From contig JABDKN010000299.1 in assembly GCA_013002205.1 (NCBI GenBank), positions 1 through 55,147 on the forward strand: a stretch of 55,147 bases of DNA, in the 5' to 3' direction. The notes beneath the pieces are model-generated. The model ran no database searches. It worked only from the letters and a program-made list of their open reading frames with translations, and was not told where the DNA came from. The translations under genes were made by a program, and so were the position numbers. Origin of the DNA: Granulosicoccus sp. GTDB lineage: Bacteria; Pseudomonadota; Gammaproteobacteria; Granulosicoccales; Granulosicoccaceae. Positions 1 to 8,733 of the stretch are shown here, one piece after another (within the stretch, counting starts at the first letter, position 1; every line of letters starts with the position of its first letter).

Positions 1-57
1 CTGAACGGCTGACTCACAGGACTCACCAAACATTCCCAACCGGTTACCGGGAACGAA

Positions 58-74
58 GCAGGCCTTCAGCCTGC
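58..74. other. Small perfect hairpin
   Basis: GCAGGC (58-63) and GCCTGC (69-74) form a perfect 6-bp stem with a 5-base loop. It lies in the gene-poor left edge of the window. No T-run follows it on the plus strand, so calling it a terminator of an upstream gene outside the window would be speculative. Confidence 0.3.
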
Positions 75-150
75 GAATGAGGCGCACCAGCACCCAGCCT
101 GGGCTACGATGAAACTGCGCATTCAGCGCGATCGGCTCTGGTCCTCTGCC

Positions 151-192
151 CTCGGCACTCGGCACTCGGCACTCGGCACTCGGCACTCGGCA
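151..192. repeat. Heptanucleotide tandem repeat (CTCGGCA x6)
   Basis: Six perfect head-to-tail copies of CTCGGCA run from 151 to 192, preceded by a degenerate unit (CTCTGCC, 144-150). The repeat lies in the 281-bp stretch before the stop codon of the minus-strand racemase gene, where I see no convincing coding sequence. A 7-base unit shifts frame with each copy, so it is a typical substrate for slipped-strand mispairing, but no gene that it would switch is evident. Confidence 0.9.
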
Positions 193-281
193 GCGGAGCG
201 AGCTACCGGTAGATTGCCTGGATACTCCTGCACGTCGCTACTGCGCCAGCATGAGCTGCCCGAGGGTTCAAGCGGGACTGG

Positions 282-1001
282 TCAGTGTGGATCGAGGGCG
301 AAGCGGCGGGGCGCAAGGCCTGACTGAAACCAGTTGATGAATGTGTGGATGGAGTACACCGGCAAGCCAGTGACGGCCTGAATATCGGCTGCATACGGGA
401 CCATATTGGTACATTCGAGCACGATCGCTCCGACATCCGGATACCGGGCCACTAGACACTGTGCAGCCTGCAGATTGTCACTGCGGCACAAAGCGATATC
501 CATGTCGCGCTCGTCGTTGAGGATGACCCGCGTAAACTCCTTGCCGTTCTCCGTACCCATTACCGGTGTGTCCATCGGGGCTCCGGCAGCGTGCAGATGG
601 GCGCCGGTGAGCGCGTGGCTATCGATGGTCAGTACGCCCACGCGCCGCCCTGCCGGTAGCAGGGACTGCACGGCGGGTATCTGCATGAGCGAGGAGGCTG
701 CCACCGGTACGCTGATCGCCGCCTTGAGTTCCCGCTGCATCAGTGACAGGAATCCGCAGCTGGTGGTGATGCCATCAACTCCTTGGCTGACCAGATCTGC
801 GGCTGCGTCGATGAACACTTGCAGCAGTGCCTGGCTGTTACTGCCGATGGCTGCACTGGCCGTGGCTCCCCGGACCACGTGATACCGGACCGGAAACGGC
901 CAGCTTTCCGGGTTGCCAGGATCGCCCGGAATACGCGGGAATCGTGTCTCGAGCATCAGTATGCCGATACTGGCTCCGTGTACGGTGTTGGGTTTGATCA
1001 T
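282..1001 (-). CDS. Aspartate/glutamate racemase family protein
   Basis: This 239-residue cytoplasmic protein belongs to the Asp/Glu/hydantoin racemase superfamily, whose members use two cysteines in a cofactor-independent racemisation or isomerisation. The two candidate catalytic cysteines are visible: Cys82 in TTSCGF and Cys197 in VLECTNM, each ending one half of the pseudo-symmetric fold. The length suits the family. It is divergent from the flavin oxidoreductase at 1067 with a 65-bp shared promoter region, and that gene leads into a TRAP transporter. The context suggests interconversion of an imported amino acid or hydantoin-like acid. The exact substrate (Asp, Glu, allantoin or hydantoin derivative, maleate) cannot be read from the sequence. 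Confidence 0.88.
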   Translation of the reverse strand: MIKPNTVHGASIGILMLETRFPRIPGDPGNPESWPFPVRYHVVRGATASAAIGSNSQALLQVFIDAAADLVSQGVDGITTSCGFLSLMQRELKAAISVPVAASSLMQIPAVQSLLPAGRRVGVLTIDSHALTGAHLHAAGAPMDTPVMGTENGKEFTRVILNDERDMDIALCRSDNLQAAQCLVARYPDVGAIVLECTNMVPYAADIQAVTGLPVYSIHTFINWFQSGLAPRRFALDPH

Positions 1002-1066
1002 GAGTTATTCTCGACGGACACACGGCACGACGCGATACCGCGAAAGACTACACGAAGGATGCACGC

Positions 1067-2332
1067 ATGAGCACGCAGAACGACTCCCTGCACACGGTAG
1101 TGATGGGCGCAGGTATCAATGGCGTCTCTGCCGCCATCTGGCTGGCCAGAGCGGGTCGACAGGTCACCCTGGTCGACCGACTGGCACCCGGGGAAGGAAC
1201 ATCACACGGCAATGCCGGTGTGCTGGCCAGTTGCTCGATCGTACCGGTGACTACGCCGGGACTGCTGGCCAAGGCGCCAGGCATGCTGATGGATCGCGAT
1301 TCTCCACTGTTCATGCGCTGGAGCTACCTGCCCAGGATAATGCCGTGGCTGGTGCGCTATCTGGCTCACGCCAATGATGCGGATACGCGCAGAATAGCCG
1401 GTGCACTGGCATTCATCATCGGCGACAGCGTGGAACAGCATCAGGATCTGGCCGGCAATACCCGTGCTGACCAGTGGCTGGTGCCATCGGATTACCAGTT
1501 TGCCTACGGATCGCGTGCCGAATTCGACAAGGACGCCTATGTATGGAATTTGCGTCGGGACAATGGTTTTGTTCCGGACATCATCGAGGGAGCTGCCGTT
1601 CAGGAAAGGGAGCCGGCTCTGAGTTCCGCCATCGGACTGCTGGCGGTCATGAAACATCATGGTCATATCAGAAGCCCGGGTCAGTACGTGAAATCACTGG
1701 CCGAGGTGTTTCTGGATCTGGGCGGCAGTATCCGCAGGGCGGAGGTTCGCGATGTCGAACTGGTGGATGACAGAATCAGAGCAGTCCGGACCGATCAGGG
1801 GGCCATCGCCTGTGGGTCAGCCGTATTGGCTACCGGTGTGTGGTCCGGTCCCCTTGGCCGGAAACTTGGCATCGAGGTGCCCATGGAGTCGGAACGCGGC
1901 TATCACGTGATTTTCCGCAACCCTTCGCAGATGGTGACGGCACCGACCATGATTGCCACCGGCAAGTTCGTCGCCACGCCGATGCATGATGGAATGCGCT
2001 GCGCAGGGATCGTCGAGCTCGGTGGGCTCGAGGCCGGCCCGTCGCGGGAACCCATCGATTTTCTGCTGCGCCACGTCAGGCAGGTTTTCCCGCAGCTGAC
2101 GTACAGTGATACCGTGGAGTGGCTGGGGCATCGCCCTGCGCCGATAGACAGCCTGCCCTTCGTCGGGCAGATCCGTTCTACCGGGCTGTATGCTGCCTTC
2201 GGGCATCATCACATCGGATTGACCGGGGGTGCCAAGACCGGCCGACTGGTAGCCGGGCTTATCACCGGCGAGCAGGATGCAGACGATCTGCGGGCCTTCA
2301 GGCCAGACAGGTTTACTGCCAAGGCCCGGTAG
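1067..2332 (+). CDS. FAD-dependent oxidoreductase, D-amino-acid dehydrogenase-like (DadA family)
   Basis: This 421-residue flavoprotein is of the DAO family. The N-terminal dinucleotide fold has the GAGINGVSA motif at residues 14-22, directly after a beta strand, and the C-terminal FAD-contacting segment includes FGHHHIGLTGGAKTG. The family oxidises D-amino acids or N-substituted glycines to imino or keto acids and passes electrons to the respiratory chain or oxygen. GAAGGA at 1054-1059 is well spaced for the ATG at 1067. It lies between a racemase-family gene (divergent) and a TRAP transporter (158 bp downstream), which supports a role in using an imported amino acid. Substrate and stereochemistry are inferred from context and are not certain. 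Confidence 0.85.
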   Translation: MSTQNDSLHTVVMGAGINGVSAAIWLARAGRQVTLVDRLAPGEGTSHGNAGVLASCSIVPVTTPGLLAKAPGMLMDRDSPLFMRWSYLPRIMPWLVRYLAHANDADTRRIAGALAFIIGDSVEQHQDLAGNTRADQWLVPSDYQFAYGSRAEFDKDAYVWNLRRDNGFVPDIIEGAAVQEREPALSSAIGLLAVMKHHGHIRSPGQYVKSLAEVFLDLGGSIRRAEVRDVELVDDRIRAVRTDQGAIACGSAVLATGVWSGPLGRKLGIEVPMESERGYHVIFRNPSQMVTAPTMIATGKFVATPMHDGMRCAGIVELGGLEAGPSREPIDFLLRHVRQVFPQLTYSDTVEWLGHRPAPIDSLPFVGQIRSTGLYAAFGHHHIGLTGGAKTGRLVAGLITGEQDADDLRAFRPDRFTAKAR

Positions 2333-2490
2333 ATTGTCCCCGGCTGTGCCTGCGCGGTTCCATTGTGCGAGCTGCACAGGTAGGATTGACGATGAATCTG
2401 ACGCATCAGTGGCCCGAGCCTGAACGATAATGCCGGGCTGCCCCGTGCGCCTCTATGGAATTCCAGCGTTTACCCGAAGGAGACAAATTC

Positions 2491-3480
2491 ATGAGTCATT
2501 CACGCATCATTCATGGTCTGGTAGCCGGGATCGCCATTGGCGCTCTGGCTCTGTCGACTGCGGCCAGCGCAGAGAAGTGGGACATGCCCATGGCGTACGC
2601 CGCCACCAATTACCACTCGGAGACCGGGGAGCAGTTTGCCCAATGCGTGACCCGTGGTACGGGCGGTGACATCGAGATCGTTACTCATCCCAGTGGCAGC
2701 CTGTTCAAGGGCGGTGATATCAAGCGGGCCGTGCAGACGGGTCAGGCACAGATCGGCGAGCGACTGATGTCCGGGCACCAGAACGAGAATGCCGTTTTCG
2801 GGTTCGATTCGGTGCCCTTCCTGGCTACCTCGTTCGAGGATTCGGCGCGCTTGTTCGACGCTGCCAGACCGACAATGGAGAATCTGCTGGACGAGCAGAA
2901 CCTGGTCATGCTCTATGCCGTGCCCTGGCCACCACAGGGGCTCTATTTCAACAAGGAAGTCAACCAGGTTGCCGACATGAAGGGACTCAAGTTTCGTTCC
3001 TACAATAATGCAACTGCCAGGCTGGCAGAGCTGACCGGCATGTTGCCCGTGACCATCGAGGCTGCCGAGATCTCCCAGGCATTCGCTACCGGTGTGGCCG
3101 AGTCGATGATCTCCTCGGGGGCGACCGGTTACGACAGAAAGGTATGGGAGAGCCTGTCGCACTTCTATGAAGTGGATGCCTGGCTTCCCTACAACTATAT
3201 AATGGTCAACAAGGATGTGTGGAATGATACCAGCGATGCCAACAGGAACGTGATCTCAGCGTGTGCCAGGCTTGCAGAATATGCCGGCACCTGGCGTGCC
3301 CGGGAGTACACCGGATTCACCATGGCGGGTTTGCGTGAAGGTGGTATGACCGTGGCACCCGCCGGTGACACACTGGTCGGTGAACTCAAGGCAATCGGCG
3401 AGACGATGACCAAAGAATGGCTGGAGGCCGCCGGTGACGATGGCAAGGCCATCATCGAGGCTTACAACGCCTCCAGATAG
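2491..3480 (+). CDS. dctP: TRAP transporter solute-binding protein (DctP family)
   Basis: This 329-residue periplasmic binding protein belongs to a tripartite ATP-independent transporter. I chose the ATG at 2491 because GAAGGAGA sits 7-14 bases upstream. The upstream in-frame ATG at 2455 lacks such a site and would bury the signal peptide. Residues 1-27 form a classic Sec signal ending in ASA. The mature part has the DctP layout: a hinge region with FKGGDIKRAVQTGQAQIG, the central GLYFNKEV segment, and the MKGLKFRSYNNATARL segment. In this family the Arg of the last contacts the carboxylate of the ligand. The membrane subunits follow directly. The ligand is probably a carboxylate such as an amino or keto acid, judging from the adjacent oxidoreductase and racemase. 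Confidence 0.93.
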   Translation: MSHSRIIHGLVAGIAIGALALSTAASAEKWDMPMAYAATNYHSETGEQFAQCVTRGTGGDIEIVTHPSGSLFKGGDIKRAVQTGQAQIGERLMSGHQNENAVFGFDSVPFLATSFEDSARLFDAARPTMENLLDEQNLVMLYAVPWPPQGLYFNKEVNQVADMKGLKFRSYNNATARLAELTGMLPVTIEAAEISQAFATGVAESMISSGATGYDRKVWESLSHFYEVDAWLPYNYIMVNKDVWNDTSDANRNVISACARLAEYAGTWRAREYTGFTMAGLREGGMTVAPAGDTLVGELKAIGETMTKEWLEAAGDDGKAIIEAYNASR

Positions 3481-3561
3481 TCCAGTGCCTTTTGCCAACT
3501 CCCGCGGCTGGCCACGCATGCACGCCCCGCGACGAGGTTCTTCTGCGGTAAGCTGGCTGAC

Positions 3562-4083
3562 ATGAGGGCGTACAGGCGGCTGTGCTCGTTTCTCGATGCC
3601 GTGTACACGGCGGGAGGCGTGCTCGCAGCCCTGTTTCTGATCGCCATTCTGCTGCTGATCGTGCTGCAGATGGTTGCGCGCTGGACCGGCCAGGTCTTCA
3701 GTGGTGCCCCGGACTATGCCGGCTATTGCATGGCATCAGCCTCTTTCCTGGCCTTTGCCCATGCGCTGAATCGTGGCGCACACATTCGCGTCAGTATCCT
3801 ACTCAACGCGCTGGGCCGGGGGCGCTATTGGCTGGAAATCTGGTGCTTTACGGCGGGTGCCCTGGCATCCAGCTATCTGGCGTGGTATGCGATCCGGGCT
3901 ACCCGGTGGTCCTACAAGTTTCACGATATCAGTCAGGGGCAGGATGCAACGCCTTTGTGGATTCCACAACTGGGCATGAGCATCGGTGCCACCTTGCTGG
4001 CCCTGTGCTTCTGGGACAACGTGGTCCGGCTGATAGTGCTCAAACAGCACGCCATCCGCGTCGATGCAGTTGCGATGCACTGA
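3562..4083 (+). CDS. dctQ: TRAP transporter small permease (DctQ family)
   Basis: This 173-residue integral membrane protein has four predicted hydrophobic helices, at about residues 15-37, 45-65, 85-110 and 130-152, the usual DctQ topology. DctQ is the small subunit that pairs with DctM and the binding protein to import a solute with the sodium gradient. The gene lies 81 bp after the binding protein and 39 bp before the large permease, all on one strand, so the three are probably one transcript. Sequence conservation in this subunit is low, so the call rests mainly on topology and gene order. Confidence 0.9.
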   Translation: MRAYRRLCSFLDAVYTAGGVLAALFLIAILLLIVLQMVARWTGQVFSGAPDYAGYCMASASFLAFAHALNRGAHIRVSILLNALGRGRYWLEIWCFTAGALASSYLAWYAIRATRWSYKFHDISQGQDATPLWIPQLGMSIGATLLALCFWDNVVRLIVLKQHAIRVDAVAMH

Positions 4084-4122
4084 CCTGCAACCCCTCACCT
4101 TGACCACAGGAATGCCACTCGC

Positions 4123-5439
4123 ATGCAGGAAATAGGCGCCATCAGTATTTTTCTGTTCGTGCTGTTACTGCTGCTGGGCTCCGGTGTCTGGGTCGGACTT
4201 GCGTTATTGGGAGTGGCGTTCGTAGGTATGACGCTGTTTACCTCACGTCCGCCGGGGGATGCCATGATCACGACGATCTGGAGTGCTTCATCCTCGTGGA
4301 CTCTGACCGCCCTGCCACTGTTCATCTGGATGGGCGAGATACTGTACAGGACCCGATTATCCGAGGACATGTTTCGTGGACTGTCACCCTGGATGGCTCG
4401 TCTTCCTGGCGGTCTGGTCCATACCAATGTAGTAGGCTGCGCGGTGTTTGCCGCCGTGTCGGGCTCGTCTGCAGCCACGCTGACCACAGTCGGCAAGATG
4501 TCCATACCCGAGCTGCGGCGTCGGAACTATCCGGAAAAAATGGTCATCGGTACGCTGGCAGGCGCAGCAACCCTTGGTCTGATGATTCCACCGTCCCTGA
4601 CGCTGATCGTCTATGGCGTGACGATCAACGAATCTATCCGCAAGCTGTTTCTGGCAGGTGTGCTACCTGGTCTCGTACTGGCACTCATGTTCATGAGCTA
4701 TGTGGCGATCATGTCAAAGATTTCGAAGGATTTCGACCCGGATCCCGAGCCGACCATGAGCTTCATGCAGAAACTGTCCAACAGTCGTTACCTGCTGCCA
4801 GTGATCCTGCTTATCCTGCTGGTGATCGGCTCCATGTATGCGGGAGTTGCCACTGCCACCGAGGCGGCAGCTTTCGGCGTTCTGGGCGCACTGGCACTGG
4901 CGGCACTGCAGGGTTCCCTGAGCTGGTCCACCTTTTCCGAAAGTCTCATGGGGGCAACACGCACGTCGGCCATGATTGCACTGATACTGGCCGGTGCAGC
5001 CTTCCTGTCCCTGTCCATGGGGTTTACCGGCCTGCCACGTGCACTGGCCGATTTCATTGCACAACTGCAACTGTCACGCTTTGAACTGCTGATGGCCCTG
5101 CTGGTGTTCTACATCATTCTGGGCTGCTTTCTCGATGGCATATCGTCTGTGGTACTGACCATGGCAGTGGTCGAGCCAATGATCCGGCAGGCGGGAATCG
5201 ATGTCATCTGGTTCGGCATATTCGTCGTGGTGGCAGTGGAAATGGCCCAGATCACCCCGCCTATCGGATTCAATCTGTTCGTGCTGCAGGGTATGACCAA
5301 TCACCAGATGGGCTACATTGCCAGAGCAGCCCTGCCCATGTTCATGATCATGGTACTGATGGTTTTCGTACTGATCGCCGTCCCCGAACTGGCCACCTGG
5401 TTGCCTGACACCATGCGCGCCACTCAGGGGGGACAGTGA
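4123..5439 (+). CDS. dctM: TRAP transporter large permease (DctM family)
   Basis: This 438-residue polytopic membrane protein has about a dozen hydrophobic helices and the conserved DctM features: FAAVSGSSAATLTTVGKMSIPEL near residues 108-130, GAATLGLMIPPSLTLIVYG, and QITPPIGFNLFVLQG near the C terminus. It is the sodium-coupled transport subunit of the TRAP system. ACAGGAA upstream of the ATG provides a ribosome site. It ends the TRAP operon and is followed by a hairpin at 5507-5525 before a convergent gene. Confidence 0.94.
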   Translation: MQEIGAISIFLFVLLLLLGSGVWVGLALLGVAFVGMTLFTSRPPGDAMITTIWSASSSWTLTALPLFIWMGEILYRTRLSEDMFRGLSPWMARLPGGLVHTNVVGCAVFAAVSGSSAATLTTVGKMSIPELRRRNYPEKMVIGTLAGAATLGLMIPPSLTLIVYGVTINESIRKLFLAGVLPGLVLALMFMSYVAIMSKISKDFDPDPEPTMSFMQKLSNSRYLLPVILLILLVIGSMYAGVATATEAAAFGVLGALALAALQGSLSWSTFSESLMGATRTSAMIALILAGAAFLSLSMGFTGLPRALADFIAQLQLSRFELLMALLVFYIILGCFLDGISSVVLTMAVVEPMIRQAGIDVIWFGIFVVVAVEMAQITPPIGFNLFVLQGMTNHQMGYIARAALPMFMIMVLMVFVLIAVPELATWLPDTMRATQGGQ

Positions 5440-5506
5440 GCGTGACCGGCAGCGCGTAGTGTGGGCGGTAACGGGTTTCACCGGGAGCCGGCAGCCCGAG
5501 CCGGCA

Positions 5507-5525
5507 GGCCGGTCAACGACCGGCC
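5507..5525. terminator. Hairpin between convergent genes, possible bidirectional terminator
   Basis: GGCCGGTC (5507-5514) and GACCGGCC (5518-5525) form a perfect 8-bp GC-rich stem with a 3-base AAC loop. It lies between the stop of the TRAP permease (5439) and the stop of the convergent small membrane protein gene (5533). No U-tract follows on either strand, so it is not a textbook intrinsic terminator. Its position and stability suggest transcript end stabilisation or termination. Confidence 0.5.
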
Positions 5526-5532
5526 AACGCAT

Positions 5533-5763
5533 TCAGGGATGCTTGGAGAAAGTGTCCAGACCGGCCCGGAACGCTGCCGAAACCCGTCTGCCGAATGCGC
5601 TGAGGGTCTCTGGACGGCTCAGATCCAGTCTTAGCTTCTCGCCCCACACGATGTAGGCAATCATCATCAGCCCCAGAGGCCATGCGAGCATGAACAGGAT
5701 GACCACCAATCCAATGTTGACCGGGGTCCAGCCGGGGGCAAGTTGCTGTTTGAAGTCGTTCAT
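5533..5763 (-). CDS. Small membrane protein, DUF2852-like
   Basis: This is a 76-residue protein with one strongly hydrophobic helix at about residues 16-40 (VNIGLVVILFMLAWPLGLMM), followed by an IVWGEKL segment and a charged C-terminal tail. The pattern W-x-P near the start, then FxxxWPLGL, then a short segment ending in W-G matches what I recall of DUF2852 proteins, whose function is unknown. It is 177 bp downstream of the universal stress protein gene on the same strand, so it may be the last gene of the SulP-Usp transcript. The call is by motif resemblance only. Confidence 0.65.
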   Translation of the reverse strand: MNDFKQQLAPGWTPVNIGLVVILFMLAWPLGLMMIAYIVWGEKLRLDLSRPETLSAFGRRVSAAFRAGLDTFSKHP

Positions 5764-5940
5764 GAGTCACCTGTGCGTGTATCAGTGTCAGCCATCTTAA
5801 ACGTGTCACGCAGACTGTACCGGGACCGTTTCCGGTTCAGGCTGGGCTGCAGTGTTTGATCGTGGGTGTAATCTGGTGTCGCAGCACTGGATTTAAAGCA
5901 CTGCCTGCCAGGACTGGGTACAGCACAGCTCGTTCAGGAT

Positions 5941-6795
5941 TCAGCGAAACAGCAGGACAGGTACCTTGCAGGAACGGATCATTTCCGTCGTGGTCGAGCC
6001 AATGATGAGGTTTCGAATGCGGGAATGCCCGTACGCTCCCATGATGAGGAGGTCGAAACCGTCACTCTCGACCTTTTCCGCGATGACGTTTTCAGGTGCT
6101 CCCGGCAGGTTCTCGGCTGTCACCTGATAGCCACTTTCGCGCAACGTGGCGGCGGCCCCTTCCAGCTGTCGACGGTCATGAGTCGAATCACGCGCAACGC
6201 TGAGCAGGTGACATGGCAGGTCCTGGTAGTGTGACTGGCTGGCAAAATACTCGACCGCCTTCATTGCGCTGGCCCCACCATCGAAGGCCAGTAGTACCTT
6301 GGCGGGTGCTCGAAAGCGACGGGCAGCCACCAGCACCGGCTTTTTTGTCGCTCTGGCTACCCGTTCCAGATTGGGACCAAGATGCAGGGTCTCGAAGTCT
6401 GCCGATTCTCCACGCTTGCCGATGACGATCAGGTCGGCATCATGCTCGAGATCCTGCACGGTTTCAGCAATTTCGCCATTGCGCAGACGCGTATGCACAG
6501 TGGAAACGCCAAGTTGCGAAAGCAGTGCCTCGGCATCCACCAGAATGGCCCGGCCACGTTTCTGGGCCAGGCGCGCCTGCTGCGCATCGAGCTCTGCCAG
6601 TTCGCTCAACAGGGCTGAACGTGCACCCAGACCGATACTGCCGCTGTAGTTGGACTGCTCGCTGGCCGTACTGCGACGCGACAGAACGTGAACCACGTCC
6701 ACATCGTAACCGGCGCGATTGGCCACCCAGGCGGCGTGCTCGCACACGCTGGATGAATAGGCTGAACCATCTATGACTGCAATAAGCTTGGGCAC
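5941..6795 (-). CDS. Universal stress protein, two tandem UspA domains
   Basis: This 284-residue cytoplasmic protein consists of two Usp domains (about residues 1-145 and 150-284). The second ends in the ATP-binding signature G-x2-G-x9-G-S (GAYGHSRIRNLIIGSTTTEM), while the first is less well preserved around residues 115-130. Tandem Usp proteins bind nucleotides and help survival under stress or starvation, usually without a known enzymatic reaction. The gene begins 18 bp after the SulP transporter gene on the same strand, so the two are probably cotranscribed. SulP-Usp pairs recur in bacteria, and the Usp may modulate the transporter, but that link is inference. Confidence 0.9.
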   Translation of the reverse strand: MPKLIAVIDGSAYSSSVCEHAAWVANRAGYDVDVVHVLSRRSTASEQSNYSGSIGLGARSALLSELAELDAQQARLAQKRGRAILVDAEALLSQLGVSTVHTRLRNGEIAETVQDLEHDADLIVIGKRGESADFETLHLGPNLERVARATKKPVLVAARRFRAPAKVLLAFDGGASAMKAVEYFASQSHYQDLPCHLLSVARDSTHDRRQLEGAAATLRESGYQVTAENLPGAPENVIAEKVESDGFDLLIMGAYGHSRIRNLIIGSTTTEMIRSCKVPVLLFR

Positions 6796-6813
6796 GTAGT
6801 CAGGTCTCTTCCG

Positions 6814-8304
6814 TCAATGTTTCATCATATCCTCTAGAGCACCTGGTTTGTCGTGCACAGCCAGTTGATCCACAATCGTTTCGCTGGCCTCGTTCAGGCC
6901 GATTATTTCTACCTCACTGCCTTCACGACGGAATTTCAGCACGACCATGTCCAGCGCCTGCACGCTGGATATGTCCCAGATGTGCGCTTTGCTGACGTCG
7001 ATGATGACTTTGTCGAGCGCCTCGCGAAAATCGAATGAGGCGGTAAACTCGTCACTGGAGGCGAAGAAGAGCTGTCCCTCGACGACGTAGCTGCGAGTGA
7101 GTCCATCGTCGCTCAGGCTGGATGTGACGCGGAAGATCTGCGAAATCTTCCACGCGAAGAATATGCCTGAAAAGAGGACCCCGACCAGGACGCCGATGGC
7201 CAGGTTATGGGTGGCAACCACGACGATGACCGTAGCCAGCATGACGATCGATGAACTGCGGGGATGATCCCGCAGGTTGAGCAGAGACGACCAGCTGAAT
7301 GTGCCTATCGATACCATGATCATGATGGCGACCAGTGCCGCCATGGGAATCATCTTCACCCAGTCGCCCAGGAACACGATCATCAGCAGCAGGAAAAGGC
7401 CTGCACAGAAGGTGGACAGACGACCACGACCGCCTGATTTCACGTTGATGATGGATTGGCCGATCATCGCGCAGCCAGCCATGCCACCGATGAAGCCGGT
7501 GGCAGTATTGGCAATGCCCTGGCCGATGCATTCGCGGTTCTTGTCACTGCGGGTGTCCGTCAGCTCGTCCACGATGGACGCGGTCATCAGCGATTCGAGC
7601 AGGCCGACAGCCGCTACCGCTGCTGAATAGGGCAGGATGATTTGCAGAGTCTCCAGGGTGAGCGGAATATCCGGCAGCAGGAATACCGGCAGTGAATCGG
7701 GCAGTTCACCCATGTCACCAACCGTACGGATATCCAGGCCCAGCGCCAGGGAGACGGCGGTGAGCAATATGATGCATACCAGGGGAGAGGGTATGACCTG
7801 CGTCACTCGCGGCAACAGGTAGATGATGCCCAGGCCGGCTGCCACCATGAGGTATGTCAGATTCGGCACGTCGATCAGTTCGGGTAACTGGGCCATGAAG
7901 ATCAGTATGGCCAGCGCATTGACGAAACCTGTCATTACCGAACGTGACACGAAACGCATAACCATCCCCAGTCGCAGCAGACCGGCTGCAATCTGCAGCA
8001 GCCCGGCCAGAACGGTGGCAGCCAACAGGTACTGCAGACCATGATCCTTGACCAGCGTAACCATCAGTACCGCCGTGGCCGCGGTGGCCGCCGAAATCAT
8101 GCCGGGCCTGCCGCCGGTGATGGATACGATGACGGCAATGGAAAATGATGCATACAGGCCCACCTTGGGGTCCACGCCGGCAATGATGGAAAAGGCGATG
8201 GCTTCAGGTATCAGCGCCAGGGCAACGACCAGTCCTGCCAGTATGTCGGCCCGAATATTGCCAATCCATTCCTGCTGCCAGTGGTACAGGGATTCTGTTT
8301 TCAC
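6814..8304 (-). CDS. SulP family inorganic anion transporter with STAS domain
   Basis: This 496-residue SLC26/SulP-type membrane protein begins its transporter core with the conserved [22 protein letters not shown] segment around residues 21-43. It has multiple helices to about residue 385 and then a C-terminal cytoplasmic STAS domain of about 100 residues ([21 protein letters not shown]). SulP proteins import sulfate, bicarbonate or dicarboxylates, often with sodium or protons. The substrate cannot be told from sequence here. The downstream Usp gene on the same strand follows 18 bp later. Upstream lies a 429-bp intergenic region shared with the divergent gene at 8734. Confidence 0.92.
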   Translation of the reverse strand: MKTESLYHWQQEWIGNIRADILAGLVVALALIPEAIAFSIIAGVDPKVGLYASFSIAVIVSITGGRPGMISAATAATAVLMVTLVKDHGLQYLLAATVLAGLLQIAAGLLRLGMVMRFVSRSVMTGFVNALAILIFMAQLPELIDVPNLTYLMVAAGLGIIYLLPRVTQVIPSPLVCIILLTAVSLALGLDIRTVGDMGELPDSLPVFLLPDIPLTLETLQIILPYSAAVAAVGLLESLMTASIVDELTDTRSDKNRECIGQGIANTATGFIGGMAGCAMIGQSIINVKSGGRGRLSTFCAGLFLLLMIVFLGDWVKMIPMAALVAIMIMVSIGTFSWSSLLNLRDHPRSSSIVMLATVIVVVATHNLAIGVLVGVLFSGIFFAWKISQIFRVTSSLSDDGLTRSYVVEGQLFFASSDEFTASFDFREALDKVIIDVSKAHIWDISSVQALDMVVLKFRREGSEVEIIGLNEASETIVDQLAVHDKPGALEDMMKH

Positions 8305-8733
8305 GATTCAGGTAGCTTTGTCCAGTGAATGTTAAAGTCAAGCACACAACAGGCCGCCAGGGCAGCATGGTGGGGCTGGCAACCGGCGGATGACTGGTCC
8401 AGGCTGAGAAAGAGCGTCATTAGTGCGACCGATTGGAATAAGCTGGCGTATACTAGCCGTTACTCAGGCCGCGACACGGTCAGATCTAGTGACAACTGTA
8501 GACCAAACTGCGCTGTAGCAGTGAGACCTGAGAGAGATGGACCTTTGCCCAGCAGGTAACATGACCTGGGCCGCTCTTGCCCCCCGCGTGCTTGTGCCAC
8601 TAGCGCTCGAGTGCGGTTGAGGCCTCACACATCGTCTGAATCAGGCCTGGTTTGCATTATGCGCAGGTACTGGTAGTCGGGATGACCGGCTGTGGTGTAA
8701 ACGAGTAGTAAAAACCAAGGTGATAGTACGCAT
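8305..8733. other. 429-bp divergent intergenic region
   Basis: This region separates the minus-strand SulP gene from the plus-strand gene at 8734. The short ORFs in it lack coding character. A TATACT hexamer at 8449-8454 resembles a sigma-70 -10 box, but I find no well-spaced -35 (TTGGAA at 8433-8438 is only 10 bases away). AAGGTGA at 8717-8723 is a good ribosome binding site for the ATG at 8734. A small RNA or a long 5' leader could be hidden here, but I see no strong structure. Confidence 0.5.

Noticed and set aside
282-5439. Classic glutamate/aspartate (gltI) or dicarboxylate (dctPQM) assignment of the TRAP system
   Set aside because: Only family-level features are visible. The ligand cannot be named from sequence.
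8449-8454. TATACT as a firm sigma-70 promoter for the gene at 8734
   Set aside because: No -35 lies at 15-19 bases, and it would leave a leader of about 280 bases. I kept it only as a note in the intergenic entry.
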